64,000 nucleotides of DNA from Paucibacter sp. KCTC 42545 (GTDB lineage Bacteria > Pseudomonadota > Gammaproteobacteria > Burkholderiales > Burkholderiaceae_C). Where the stretch lies: assembly GCF_001477625.1 (NCBI RefSeq), contig NZ_CP013692.1:4774001-4838000 (forward strand). Direction: 5' to 3'. How positions within the stretch are numbered: the first letter of the stretch is position 1; every line of letters starts with the position of its first letter. The position numbers were made by a program, and so were the translations under genes. Under the pieces are notes generated by a model. It saw only the letters and a list, made by a program, of their open reading frames with translations. It was not told where the DNA came from and did not search any database. Positions 29,591 to 37,732 of this stretch are shown piece by piece.

Positions 29591-30667
29591 ATGCCACGCA
29601 GCAGCCCCGTCACGCGCAAGCCCACAGCCACGGTCATGGCCAAGCCCAAAGCGATCAATCTCGCCCTGCAAGGCGGTGGCTCGCATGGCGCCTTCACCTG
29701 GGGCGTGTTGGATGCTTTGCTGGCGGACGGCGGCTTGCACATCGATGCCGTCAGCGCCACCAGCGCCGGCAGCCTCAATGCCGTGGCCCTGGCGGACGGC
29801 CTGCGGCGTGGCGGCCCGGATGGTGCGCGCCAGGCCTTGCATGAGCTGTGGTCGGCCGTGGCCCAGGCGGGGCGCGTCAATCCGCTGCTGCCAGCGCCTT
29901 GGCTGGAGACCTTTATGCATGGCCTGTCCCACGCGCTGCCGCCCGAATGGTCGCCGTTGCAGATGTGGGCCTCGGCCATGACGCAGCTGCTCTCGCCCTA
30001 CCAATTCAACCCGCTCAATATCAACCCCTTGCGCGCCATTGTGCAAAGCCAGTTCGACTTCGATGCCTTGCAGCAGGACGCGCCCTTCAAGCTGTTTTTG
30101 AGTGCCACCAATGTCGAGACCGGCAAGATCCGTGTCTTCACCGGCAGCGGCATCACGCCTGACGCGGTGCTGGCCAGCGCCTGCCTGCCCACGCTGTTCC
30201 AGGCGGTGGAGATCGAGGGCGAGTTTTTCTGGGACGGCGGCTTCATGGGTAACCCGGCCATCTTCCCGCTGATCTATGCCGATGTGGCGGCCGATGTACT
30301 GATCGTGCATGTCAACCCGGTGCTGCGCAAAGGCGTGCCGCGCAGCGCGGCCGAGATTGCCAACCGCGTCAATGAGATCAGCTTCAACTCCTCGCTGATG
30401 CGCGAGATGCGCGCCATCGCCTTCGTCACCGGCCTGATCGACCGTGGTCGGCTCGACCCGCACGACGCCCGCCGCATGCGCATCCATTCCGTCCGCTGCG
30501 ACGCGCTGATGGCCGCCCAAGGCGTCACTACCAAGATGGACACCGACTGGGCCTTTCTGTGCCGCCTGCGTGATGCCGGCCGGGCGCAAGCGCAGGCCTG
30601 GCTGGCCCAGCATCTGGACGAGGTGGGTCAGCAGTCCAGCGTGGACATCCGCGCTGAATTTCTCTAG
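29591..30667 (+). CDS. Patatin-like phospholipase family protein
   Basis: 358 residues from ATG 29591 (GGGAG upstream). The oxyanion-hole motif GGGSHGAF, the nucleophile Ser about residue 58 in SATSAGSLN, and the catalytic Asp in WDGGFMGNP give a complete Ser-Asp dyad. The elbow reads A-T-S-A-G instead of G-x-S-x-G, a variation seen in bacterial patatins. Expected to cleave acyl esters of lipids. No signal peptide is seen. Some bacterial homologues act on PHB or membrane lipids; the substrate here is unknown. Confidence 0.88.
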   Translation: MPRSSPVTRKPTATVMAKPKAINLALQGGGSHGAFTWGVLDALLADGGLHIDAVSATSAGSLNAVALADGLRRGGPDGARQALHELWSAVAQAGRVNPLLPAPWLETFMHGLSHALPPEWSPLQMWASAMTQLLSPYQFNPLNINPLRAIVQSQFDFDALQQDAPFKLFLSATNVETGKIRVFTGSGITPDAVLASACLPTLFQAVEIEGEFFWDGGFMGNPAIFPLIYADVAADVLIVHVNPVLRKGVPRSAAEIANRVNEISFNSSLMREMRAIAFVTGLIDRGRLDPHDARRMRIHSVRCDALMAAQGVTTKMDTDWAFLCRLRDAGRAQAQAWLAQHLDEVGQQSSVDIRAEFL

Positions 30668-30750
30668 CCGTTTTTTTGCTGGCGCTGCCTGCCTGGCGCG
30701 CAGCGTGCAATGCGCTACGCTTGCGCCAAATTTCAAAGCCAGCACCTGCC

Positions 30751-31710
30751 GTGAACACAGCGCCCCCCGCCTCTGAATCCCTGCCCGCCGCCTTCGACGC
30801 GCGTGCCTGGGTCACGCCCGAAGACCTGAATGTGACGCCCAGCCTGCTGGGCTTGCCCCTGGCCACGCCCAAACAGCGCGCTTTGGCCATGGGCATTGAT
30901 CTGGCCGTGCTGGTGCCCTTTTCCAATCTGGGCAATTTCTTTTTGCTGCTGGCGATCGGCGCGGGCTTTTTGCTGCTGCTGCGGCATCGCGCTGCGCAGC
31001 CCAACCCTGCTGCTGCACCAAAGCGGCGGCCAGTGGGCTTGTGGATCTTGCTGGCCATCAGCCTGAGCCTTGGCCTGCCGCAGGCCTGGGATGATTTGCA
31101 TGAACCCGCTCCGGTCAAGTACGGCAAAGCGCTGCCGGGCTCAAACGACGGCGATGAAAACGAAGATGCGCCGGCCAGTGGCGCTCAAGTTGCTGCCACT
31201 GAGGTGAGTGCTGATCCGGCAGCGCTGGGTGCTTCAACTCCTGGTTCACTCGCTGCTTCGGCTCCAGCGCTGATGGTGCAGCAGCAAGAGCAACAGAAGC
31301 AGGCCCAACACATCGCCCGCCTGGAGGCGCAGGTCAAGGCCCAGCAAGCGGAGATTCAGGCACATCACTTTGACCCGCGCGCCGAGTTCAAGCGCATCAT
31401 CAACGAGGTGGGCCTGAGCTATTTCTGGGCGCTGCTGTACTTCTCCATCCTGCCGGTCTTGTGGCCTGGTCAGACCCTGGGCAAGAAGTTGCTGGGCCTG
31501 AAGGTGGTGGAGCTGACCGGCAAGACGCTGACGCCGATGATTTGCTTCAAGCGCTACGGTGGCTACGCTGCCGGTATGGCGACGGGCATGACCGGTTTTG
31601 TTCAGCTGTTTTGGGACAGCAACCGGCAGGCGATTCAGGACAAGACGGCACACACGGTGGTGATTGATGCGCGGAGCAGCAAGCGGTTGGCGTTGCCTCA
31701 GGTGGCTTGA
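30751..31710 (+). CDS. RDD family membrane protein with coiled-coil insert
   Basis: 319 residues if GTG 30751 is the start (a TTG at 30676 would add 25). The N-terminal part (ALAMGIDLAVLVPFSNLGNFFLL) contains the R/K-x-x-A-x-x-I-D beginning of an RDD domain and two more helices. A soluble insert of about 120 residues, Ala- and Gln-rich with a predicted coiled coil (QQQEQQKQAQHIARLEAQV), separates it from the second half (FWALLYFSILPVLWPGQTLGKKLLGLKVV, then QAIQDKTAHTVVID), which ends the RDD domain. Function is unknown; some RDD proteins act as ion antiporters. Confidence 0.75.
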   Translation: MNTAPPASESLPAAFDARAWVTPEDLNVTPSLLGLPLATPKQRALAMGIDLAVLVPFSNLGNFFLLLAIGAGFLLLLRHRAAQPNPAAAPKRRPVGLWILLAISLSLGLPQAWDDLHEPAPVKYGKALPGSNDGDENEDAPASGAQVAATEVSADPAALGASTPGSLAASAPALMVQQQEQQKQAQHIARLEAQVKAQQAEIQAHHFDPRAEFKRIINEVGLSYFWALLYFSILPVLWPGQTLGKKLLGLKVVELTGKTLTPMICFKRYGGYAAGMATGMTGFVQLFWDSNRQAIQDKTAHTVVIDARSSKRLALPQVA

Positions 31711-31799
31711 GGCTTGGTTTGGGCATTGGGTAGGTGTCTGACTAACTGCCGGTTGGCGTGGTTGACGTTGGGTTGCCGGGATTTCGCCCCGGCGGGCGA

Positions 31800-31829
31800 C
31801 CTTCTTTCTTGGGCGCCCAAGAAAGAAGG
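31800..31829. repeat. Perfect 30-bp palindrome inside repeat copy A
   Basis: CCTTCTTTCTTGGGC at 31800-31814 is followed immediately by its exact reverse complement. In RNA it would form a 15-bp stem with no spacer. It lies 90 bases after the RDD gene and could act as a terminator or structural hairpin. Confidence 0.7.
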
Positions 31830-32073
31830 CAAAGAAACCGCCCCGAATGCCTGGCCCCTTCGGGGTCCGCTGCGGTGCTCGACTTTGGCGGGCCGCGCCC
31901 AACTCACTGCGCTACGCTCCGTTCAGACAAAGGGCGCGAAGTCAGCCCTTGAAGGCGCTTCGCGCCGCCCGCCAAAGCCTGCGCTCCTCGCCCAGGCAAC
32001 ACGGGGAACCCCACACGGCTCGCTGCGCGTCGCCTCGGTCGAAACCCCAACCCAACCTGAAACCGAAACCAAA

Positions 32074-32112
32074 GTCGTAGCCGTAGCCGTAGCTGTCGCT
32101 GTCGCTGTCGCC
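32074..32112. repeat. Hexanucleotide microsatellite
   Basis: Runs of GTAGCC (three near-perfect units) pass into GTCGCT units (three) within repeat copy A. The matching position of copy B (about 35642-35690) holds different short units (TTGGGT/TTGGAC/TTGGAT), so this central spacer evolves by slippage. Confidence 0.65.
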
Positions 32113-32532
32113 GAAGGCATCAGTGCGGCGCGTTTAGCGCGCCGCCCCTCAAGCCGATGCGCAGCGAGGCGTGACTGTCTTCAGTCCCGTTGAGCCTGGG
32201 TGAGGAGCGGAAGGTTCGTTGGGCGTCGCGGAGCGACTTCGTCGACTGACTTCGCGCAGCTGTTTGAGCGGAGTGAACGCAGTGAACGAAGCGAGTTCTG
32301 CGCGGCCCAACGGACCTGAGCACCGCAACGGACCCCGCAGGGGCCAGGCGTCGGGTCGCCTTCTTTTGCTTACTTTTCTTGGCGAAGCAAGAAAAGTGAG
32401 TCGCCCCCGGGGCGAAATCCCGGCTGGGCCTTCGCACTAGCGCCAAATGCGCGAGTACTAGGCAAGCCAGGCTAAGTGCAATGAACTCAACTCGGCAGAC
32501 GTCTGCCCGCCGACAACTTCAACACTACAAAC

Positions 32533-33330
32533 TCAAAACGCCGGCACCACCGCGCCCTTGTACTTCGTCTCAATGAACTTCTTCACCTCGGCCGATTGCA
32601 AGGCCGCGGCCAGCTTCTTGATGCTGTCGCTGTTTTGCTTCTCGGCACGCGTCACCAACACATTGGCGTAAGGCGACTGCGCGCCCTCAATCGCCAGGGC
32701 GTCCTTGGCCGGGGTCAGCTTGGCTTCCAGCGCGTAGTTGGTGTTGATCAGGGCCAGATCCACCTGGGGCAGGATGCGGGGCAGGGTGGCGGCTTCGATC
32801 TCGCGGAACTTCAGCTTCTTGCTGTTCTCCACGATGTCCTTGGGCGTGGCCAGAATGTTGTTGATGTCCTTCAGCTTGATCACGCCGGCACGCGCCAGCA
32901 ACACCAGGGCGCGGCCACCGTTGGTGGGGTCATTGGGCAGGGCCACGGTGGCGCCCACGGGCAGGTCGGCCAGGCTCTTGTGCTTGGTCGAGTAGGCGCC
33001 GAAAGGCTCCACATGCACGGCAGCCACGGGCACCAAGTTCGTGCCCTTGCCCTTGTTGAACTCGGCCAGATAAGGCTTGTGCTGGAAGAAGTTGGCGTCC
33101 AGGCGCTTCTCGGCCACTTGCACATTGGGCTGCACATAGTCGGTGAAGACCTTGATCTCCAGCTCCACGCCTTGCTGAGCCAGGCCGGGCTTGACGAACT
33201 CCAGCAGCTCCGCATGCGGCACGGCGGTGGCGGCGATGCTCAGCTTCTCAGCCCAGGCGCTGGCGCCCACGCTCAAGAGGGCGGCGCTCAGAACGGCGGT
33301 GAGCAGGGTCGATGGGGTCTTGCGCTTCAT
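32533..33330 (-). CDS. metQ: Methionine ABC transporter substrate-binding protein
   Basis: 265 residues, NlpA/MetQ family. The signal peptide ends at SAWAEK; no lipobox Cys is present, so it is predicted as a free periplasmic protein rather than a lipoprotein. Family features: VPHAELLEFVKPGLAQQGVELEI, NVQVAEKRLDANFFQHKPYL, PNDPTNGGRALVLLARAG, ALINTNYALEA. It binds methionine (L or D) and delivers it to MetI/MetN. It is the third gene of metNIQ, 111 bases after metI. Confidence 0.95.
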   Translation of the reverse strand: MKRKTPSTLLTAVLSAALLSVGASAWAEKLSIAATAVPHAELLEFVKPGLAQQGVELEIKVFTDYVQPNVQVAEKRLDANFFQHKPYLAEFNKGKGTNLVPVAAVHVEPFGAYSTKHKSLADLPVGATVALPNDPTNGGRALVLLARAGVIKLKDINNILATPKDIVENSKKLKFREIEAATLPRILPQVDLALINTNYALEAKLTPAKDALAIEGAQSPYANVLVTRAEKQNSDSIKKLAAALQSAEVKKFIETKYKGAVVPAF

Positions 33331-33441
33331 GTGGATGTTCCCTTTGGATGTGGGTGAGAGAAAGGAAAAGAGGAAGAGAAAAATGAGCTTGTGGCTCGGG
33401 GGAAATTGAATGCTGGGTGTGAAACGGATTGGCCAATCAGC

Positions 33442-34107
33442 TCAACGGCGATTCAGCCGCCTAACCGCCCAATCCCCCAGCATCTGCAGCAGCTGCACCA
33501 AGACCAAGAGCAGGGCCACGGTGACCAGCATCACCTCGGTCTGGAAGCGTTGGTAACCGAAGCGGATGGCCAGGTCACCCAGGCCGCCGCCGCCGATCAC
33601 GCCTGACATGGCGGTGTAGCCCACCAGGGTGATGGCTGTGACCGTCGCCGCCGACAAAATGCCGGGCAGGGCTTCGGGCAAGAGCGCTTGGGTGACGATC
33701 TGGCGCGGGCTGGCGCCCATGGCCTGGCCAGCTTCAACGATGCCGCGATCCACCCCGCGCAAGGCGGCTTCCACCAAGCGGGCGAAGAAGGGCGTGGCCC
33801 CCACCACCAGCGGCGGGATGGCGCCGGCCACGCCCAGCGAGGTGCCCGTCACCAGCAAGGTAAAAGGGATCAGCAAAATCAGCAGAATCACAAAGGGTAG
33901 CGAGCGCAGCACATTCACCACCAGCGAGAGCAGGCCGTAGGCGCGCGGCGAGTCCAGCAACTGGCCGCGGTCCAGCAGGAACAGCAACACGCCCAGAGGC
34001 AGGCCCAGCAGGGCGGTGAAGAGCAGGGCGCCGCCCAGCATCAACAAGGTGTCGACGCTGGCCGTGCCGATTTCGGCCCAGTCCATGGTCAGCAGAATTT
34101 CGGTCAT
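33442..34107 (-). CDS. metI: Methionine ABC transporter permease
   Basis: 221 residues with five hydrophobic helices. The ABC-permease EAA loop is VEAGQAMGASPRQIVTQALLPEALPGIL; LPLGVLLFLLDRGQL and GYTAMSGVIGGGGLGDLAIRFGYQRF are characteristic of MetI. It forms the inner-membrane channel as a dimer. It starts 33 bases after the metN stop. Confidence 0.96.
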   Translation of the reverse strand: MTEILLTMDWAEIGTASVDTLLMLGGALLFTALLGLPLGVLLFLLDRGQLLDSPRAYGLLSLVVNVLRSLPFVILLILLIPFTLLVTGTSLGVAGAIPPLVVGATPFFARLVEAALRGVDRGIVEAGQAMGASPRQIVTQALLPEALPGILSAATVTAITLVGYTAMSGVIGGGGLGDLAIRFGYQRFQTEVMLVTVALLLVLVQLLQMLGDWAVRRLNRR

Positions 34108-34140
34108 GGTTCTTACTTTTTCTTCTTGTTGTCAGGGCAA

Positions 34141-35169
34141 TCAGCGCAGCACTTCAACGCGCACACCGCGCTCGGCCAGCAGGGCTTGCGCGCCGGCTAG
34201 GTCACCGCCCGTGACGGCAATCGTCAGCTGACCGTAGGGCGTGCTTTTGATGCGGTCGATGCGGCCATGCAAGATGCCAAAGTCGATGCCGCTGCGCCGC
34301 GCCACCTCGCCCAGCAAGGGCTCGTAAGTGCGTTCGCCCTGGAAGGTCAGGCGCAGCAGGCTACCCGGCACATGGGCGTAGTCTTCGTTCAGCTCGTTCT
34401 CGTCGATCTTTTCCGCTTCCTGCACAAAGCGGCGCGTCACCGCGTGCTGGGGGTGCAAGAAGACCTCGGCCACCGGGCCGATTTCCACCACCCGCCCGGC
34501 CTCCAGCACCGCCACCCGGTCGCAGATGCGGCGCACCACATCCATCTCGTGCGTGATCAGCACAATGGCCAGGCCCAGCTCGCGGTTCAGCTGGGCCAGC
34601 AGGTCCAGGATGGCGCGGGTGGTTTGCGGGTCCAGCGCGCTGGTGGCTTCGTCGCACAGCAGCAGCTCCGGGCCGGTGGCCAGGGCGCGGGCAATGCCCA
34701 CGCGCTGCTTTTGCCCGCCCGAGAGCTGGGCCGGATATTTGTGGCCTTGGTCGGCCAGGCCTACGCGGGCCAGAAGTTCCGCTACACGCGGGGCGATCTG
34801 CTCGGCCGGCCAGTGGGCAATGCGCAGCGGCCAGGCGATGTTCTCGGCCACGGTGCGCGAGCCCAGCAGATTGAAGTGCTGAAAAATCATGCCGATGCGC
34901 TGGCGGGCGCTGCGCAGATGCGCGTCGTCCAGGCTCAGCAGGTCTTGGCCGGCAACGCGAACGCTGCCGCTGTCGGGCCGCTCCAGCAGATTGAGCACGC
35001 GTAGCAAAGTGGATTTGCCCGCGCCCGAGTGGCCGATGATGCCGAACACTTCGCCCGCTTTGACGCTGAGGCTGATGCCGTCCAGCGCGGTGACGACTTG
35101 TTTTGCATTGCTGCCGCCGCCTTTTTTGTTGGCGCCGAAGCTTTTATGAATGTCTTGGAGTTCAATCAC
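34141..35169 (-). CDS. metN: Methionine ABC transporter ATPase with NIL domain
   Basis: 342 residues from GTG 35169 ([12 protein letters not shown]). Walker [10 protein letters not shown], signature LSGGQKQR, Walker [13 protein letters not shown], and the switch His in LITHEMD are intact. The C-terminal ~90 residues are the NIL/ACT-like domain that binds methionine and inhibits transport when internal methionine is high. First gene of metNIQ. The upstream 70 bases are markedly AT-richer than the surroundings (about 35230-35282), the probable promoter; no SAM riboswitch is seen. The operon lies between the two inverted long repeats. Confidence 0.96.
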   Translation of the reverse strand: MIELQDIHKSFGANKKGGGSNAKQVVTALDGISLSVKAGEVFGIIGHSGAGKSTLLRVLNLLERPDSGSVRVAGQDLLSLDDAHLRSARQRIGMIFQHFNLLGSRTVAENIAWPLRIAHWPAEQIAPRVAELLARVGLADQGHKYPAQLSGGQKQRVGIARALATGPELLLCDEATSALDPQTTRAILDLLAQLNRELGLAIVLITHEMDVVRRICDRVAVLEAGRVVEIGPVAEVFLHPQHAVTRRFVQEAEKIDENELNEDYAHVPGSLLRLTFQGERTYEPLLGEVARRSGIDFGILHGRIDRIKSTPYGQLTIAVTGGDLAGAQALLAERGVRVEVLR

Positions 35170-35333
35170 GGGGGGATGAGTGGGCGTTCAGGTGGGTGGG
35201 GCGCCCGACCTTTTTGGGCTAAGGCCGCCATCCTAGTGAAAACCCTCGATTCCCCAAGAATTCATTGGTAATAAGCAAATTCTGGGCGATTGGTGGTGGT
35301 GCTTGAGCTTGCTGCGGTGAGGTGGTGCTGGCT

Positions 35334-35984
35334 CGAAGGCCCAGCCGGGAATTCGCCCCGGCAGGCGACTCACTTTTCTTGCTTCGCCAAGAAAAGTAAG
35401 CAAAAGAAGGCGACCCGACGCCTGGCCCCTTCGGGGTCCGTTGCGGTGCTCAGGTTCCTTGGGCCGCGCCCAACTCACTGCGCTACGCTCCGTTCAAACA
35501 AAGGGCGCGAAGCCAGCCCTTGAAGTCGCTTCGCGACGCCCAAGAAACCTTCCGCTCCTCACCCAGGCTCAACGGGACTGAATACAGTCACGCCTCGCTG
35601 CGCATCGGCTTGAGGGGCGCGCGCTGAACGCGCTGCGCTGATGACTACGGCTACGGTTTCAGCTTGGGTTTGGACTTGGATTTGGACCAAGGCGACGCGC
35701 AGCGAGCCGTTTGGGGCTCCCCGTGTTGCCTGGGCGAGGAGCACAGGATTCGACGGGCGGCGCGAAGCGCCTTCAAGGGCTGACTTCGCGCCCTTTGTTT
35801 GAACGGAGCGTAGCGCAGTGAGTTGGGCGCGGCCCGGCGAAGCCGAGCACCGCAGCGGACCCCGCAGGGGCCAGGCATTCGGGGCGGCTTCTTTGCCTAC
35901 TTTCTTGTCCGGACAAGAAAGTAGGTCGCCCGCCGGGGCGAAATCCCGGCAACCCAACGTCGACTCCGCCAACCGGCAGTTAGA
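35334..35984. repeat. Long palindromic intergenic repeat, copy B (inverted relative to copy A)
   Basis: About 0.65 kb, the imperfect reverse complement of copy A. It starts CGAAGGCCCAGCCGGG and ends ACGTCGACTCCGCCAACC plus GGCAGTTAG, matching the opposite ends of copy A. It includes the hairpins TTTTCTTGCTTCGCCAAGAAAA near 35373-35394 and the 30-bp palindrome at 35896-35925. It separates metN from the NTF2-like gene. No gene is seen within. Confidence 0.85.
35896..35925. repeat. Perfect 30-bp palindrome inside repeat copy B
   Basis: CCTACTTTCTTGTCC at 35896-35910 is followed by its exact reverse complement. It occupies the place of the 31800-31829 palindrome of copy A but differs at compensating positions (GTCCGGAC centre instead of GGGCGCCC). 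Conservation of pairing rather than sequence suggests the hairpin itself matters. Confidence 0.7.
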
Positions 35985-36056
35985 CCGACAAAAGCAAGAC
36001 AAAAACCAAGCAGGCAATCGCCGCGTAACGCCCGCCGCGCCAGCCCCCTCCAGCCT

Positions 36057-36437
36057 TCAAGGCAAGAAGAAATACACCTCCGCGATCAATCCCTCCCGGC
36101 ATCGATACACCACCGCCACCTGCTGCACACCCTCACCCCGGCCATGCACCCGCTCATGGTCAATCACCGTATCGCCCATCACGATGCGCTGCGTCACTTC
36201 CGCCTGCACTTGCGGTGCGGCAAAAGGCCCTTGGCGGTAAAGCTCACGAAAGGCCGCACGCCCCTGCAACTGCGGCTGCAAAGGCAATGGCAGCATGGCC
36301 GCGCCGCTCGCCAAGCGCCAAACCCGCACATCCTCGCTGTAGCAGGCCACAAACGCCTCCAGATCCTTCGCGTTGTAGGCCAGCAATTGGGCTTGCGCCA
36401 GTTCTTCCGCCGTGCGCACCATCGTCGTCCTGCTCAT
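36057..36437 (-). CDS. SnoaL/NTF2-like steroid-isomerase-fold protein
   Basis: 126 residues from ATG 36437, which has GGAGG eight bases upstream; an ATG at 36476 inside the heptamer repeat would add 13 residues. LLAYNAKDLEAFVACYSEDVRVW is the classic start of the SnoaL/ketosteroid-isomerase-like fold, and VIDHERVHGRGEGVQQVAVVYRCREGLIAEVYFFLP its beta-sheet end. The fold forms a small cone-shaped pocket used by isomerases, cyclases and many binding proteins; the function here is unknown. Confidence 0.8.
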   Translation of the reverse strand: MSRTTMVRTAEELAQAQLLAYNAKDLEAFVACYSEDVRVWRLASGAAMLPLPLQPQLQGRAAFRELYRQGPFAAPQVQAEVTQRIVMGDTVIDHERVHGRGEGVQQVAVVYRCREGLIAEVYFFLP

Positions 36438-36454
36438 CCCTTGGGCCTCCATCG

Positions 36455-36490
36455 ATTCACTCATTGAGTCATTCATTCAGTCATTCACTC
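36455..36490. repeat. Short tandem repeat of TCATTCA-type units
   Basis: Overlapping copies of CATTCA/CACTCA units cover 36 bases between the NTF2-like gene and the stop codon of the channel gene (stop at 36485-36487). Slippage here would change the alternative N-terminus of the NTF2-like protein or the last residues of the channel. Confidence 0.55.
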
Positions 36491-37450
36491 GCTGTGATAC
36501 GTGGGCAACTTGGCCCCGCAGTTGCGGCAAAACTTCGAGTCCGGTTGATGCCCCTCGGTCAGGCACTCATGGCAGGAGCGCGTTGTTGTTTTGGGTGGGA
36601 ACTGAAAGCGCTGGGCGCTCATTTCGGCGGTCACGATGCCGGTCGGCACCGCCAGCACGCCCCAGCCCATCAACATCATCAGCGAGGCAATCGCGCGGCC
36701 CAAATCCGACTTGGGCGTCAGGTCGCCATAGCCCACCGTCGTCAGCGTGGTGATGGCCCAGTACACGCCCACCGGGATGCTGGTGAAACCATGCTCCGGC
36801 CCCTCCACGATGAACATCACCGTGCCCATGATCAGCACCACCATCAGCACGGCCGACAAGAACACAAAAATCTTGCGCCCGCTGGCTCGCAAGGCCCGGC
36901 CCAGGCTGATGTATTCCTGCAGATAAGCCTGCAGCTTGAGGATGCGGAACACCCGCAGCAGGCGCAGCACCCGCACATCCACCAGCGCATACAAGCTGGG
37001 CTCAAAAATCGCGAGGTAAGTGGGCAGCACCGCCAGCAAATCCACCAGGCCGTAAAAGCTCAGCGCATAGCGCAGCGGGTGGCGCACACACAGCAGGCGC
37101 AAGACGTATTCCGCCGTGAAGGCTGCGGTGAAAAAGTACTCAAAGCCGGTGAGCCAGGGGCCGTAGCGGCCGCGCAAATTGCCCACGCTTTCCAGCATCA
37201 CCAGGGCCACGCTCAGCAGCACCATCAGGATCAGCGCCAAATCAAAGCGCCGGCCGGCCCGCGTGTCGGCCTCAAAAATGATGGTGTAGCAACGCAGGCG
37301 CCAGCCGCTCAGCGGCTTGCCGAATTCAGCGTTGGGTGCAGAGCTGTTGGCTGCAGCGGCTCTGCCTGCGGCGGCCCGAGCGGCCGAAGGCTGGTGCGCC
37401 GCAGGGGCGGCGGAAGAGCGAGAAGCGGAGGAGGAGTTTTTGCGCGCCAT
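36485..37450 (-). CDS. Voltage-gated-type potassium channel with C-terminal zinc ribbon
   Basis: 321 residues. A cytoplasmic Ala/Ser-rich start is followed by six membrane helices. S4 carries regularly spaced arginines (VLRLLRVFRILKLQ), and the pore has the selectivity filter TTVGYGD (about 236-242) after the pore helix. S6 is ASLMMLMGWGVLAVPTGIV. The soluble tail ends with CHEC...CRNCG (about residues 287-311), a four-cysteine zinc-ribbon that is unusual on a K+ channel. The architecture otherwise matches small bacterial Kv-like channels in the inner membrane. Regulation by metal or protein contact through the ribbon is speculation. Confidence 0.92.
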   Translation of the reverse strand: MARKNSSSASRSSAAPAAHQPSAARAAAGRAAAANSSAPNAEFGKPLSGWRLRCYTIIFEADTRAGRRFDLALILMVLLSVALVMLESVGNLRGRYGPWLTGFEYFFTAAFTAEYVLRLLCVRHPLRYALSFYGLVDLLAVLPTYLAIFEPSLYALVDVRVLRLLRVFRILKLQAYLQEYISLGRALRASGRKIFVFLSAVLMVVLIMGTVMFIVEGPEHGFTSIPVGVYWAITTLTTVGYGDLTPKSDLGRAIASLMMLMGWGVLAVPTGIVTAEMSAQRFQFPPKTTTRSCHECLTEGHQPDSKFCRNCGAKLPTYHSE

Positions 37451-37663
37451 CCCCCAAGCCTAACTGAGGGCGGCTTGAGTTCAGCCGTCGAGCCGGCGAA
37501 CAAATTAGGTGCCCTTGTTCTGGACTTCCGGCCACCCGCCACCGCCTCGGCAGCGCTCAGCGTGCGAGGCGCGTCGGCGACGGGTTTCTGCAAAAGCGCA
37601 TTGCACAGCACCGCCGCTAGAGCGGTTGGGGTCAGGGCCGTTGGGAGCGGTTGGCGCGGTCGA

Positions 37664-37704
37664 GGTCTGGCCTCAAATTTAAACTTCAACGTAAAGGCCT
37701 GACC
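37664..37704. repeat. REP-like imperfect inverted repeat
   Basis: GGTCTGGCCT at 37664-37673 is nearly complementary to AGGCCTGACC at 37695-37704, with an AT-rich loop (CAAATTTAAACTTCAAC), which stands out in this GC-rich DNA. A further GGGGTCAGG lies at 37629-37637. Such GGGGTCAGG-containing repeats resemble REP elements mobilised by REP-associated transposases. No transposase is present nearby. Confidence 0.5.
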
Positions 37705-37732
37705 CCGTTCCGACCTTCCGTCCCTGAAAAGT

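Larger units (their letters stand above)
31743..32436. repeat. Long palindromic intergenic repeat, copy A
   Basis: About 0.69 kb without a gene. It begins with AACTGCCGGTTGGCG and GCCGGGATTTCGCCCC and ends with GGGGCGAAATCCCGGC and CTGGGCCTTCG, so its own two halves are inverted modules. Each half has a hairpin near its outer edge (perfect 30-bp palindrome at 31800-31829; TTTTCTTGGCGAAGCAAGAAAA near 32374-32395) followed by GCCTGGCCCCTTCGGGGTCC-like sequence and short palindromes such as AAGGCGCTTCGCGCC. Short frames inside are strand-symmetric artefacts. The reverse complement occurs as copy B at 35334-35984. Confidence 0.85.

Noticed and set aside
31800..31829. CRISPR-like or phage attachment site
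   Set aside because: There is no array of spaced repeats and no integrase; the palindrome is part of the long intergenic repeat family.
31714..32446. Open frames of 60-160 codons inside repeat copies A and B
   Set aside because: The same frames recur in mirror image in both copies because of the palindromic structure; no ribosome-binding sites or protein-like features.
35170..35333. SAM or S-box type riboswitch before metN
   Set aside because: No conserved SAM-riboswitch cores are visible; only an AT-richer promoter-like patch.
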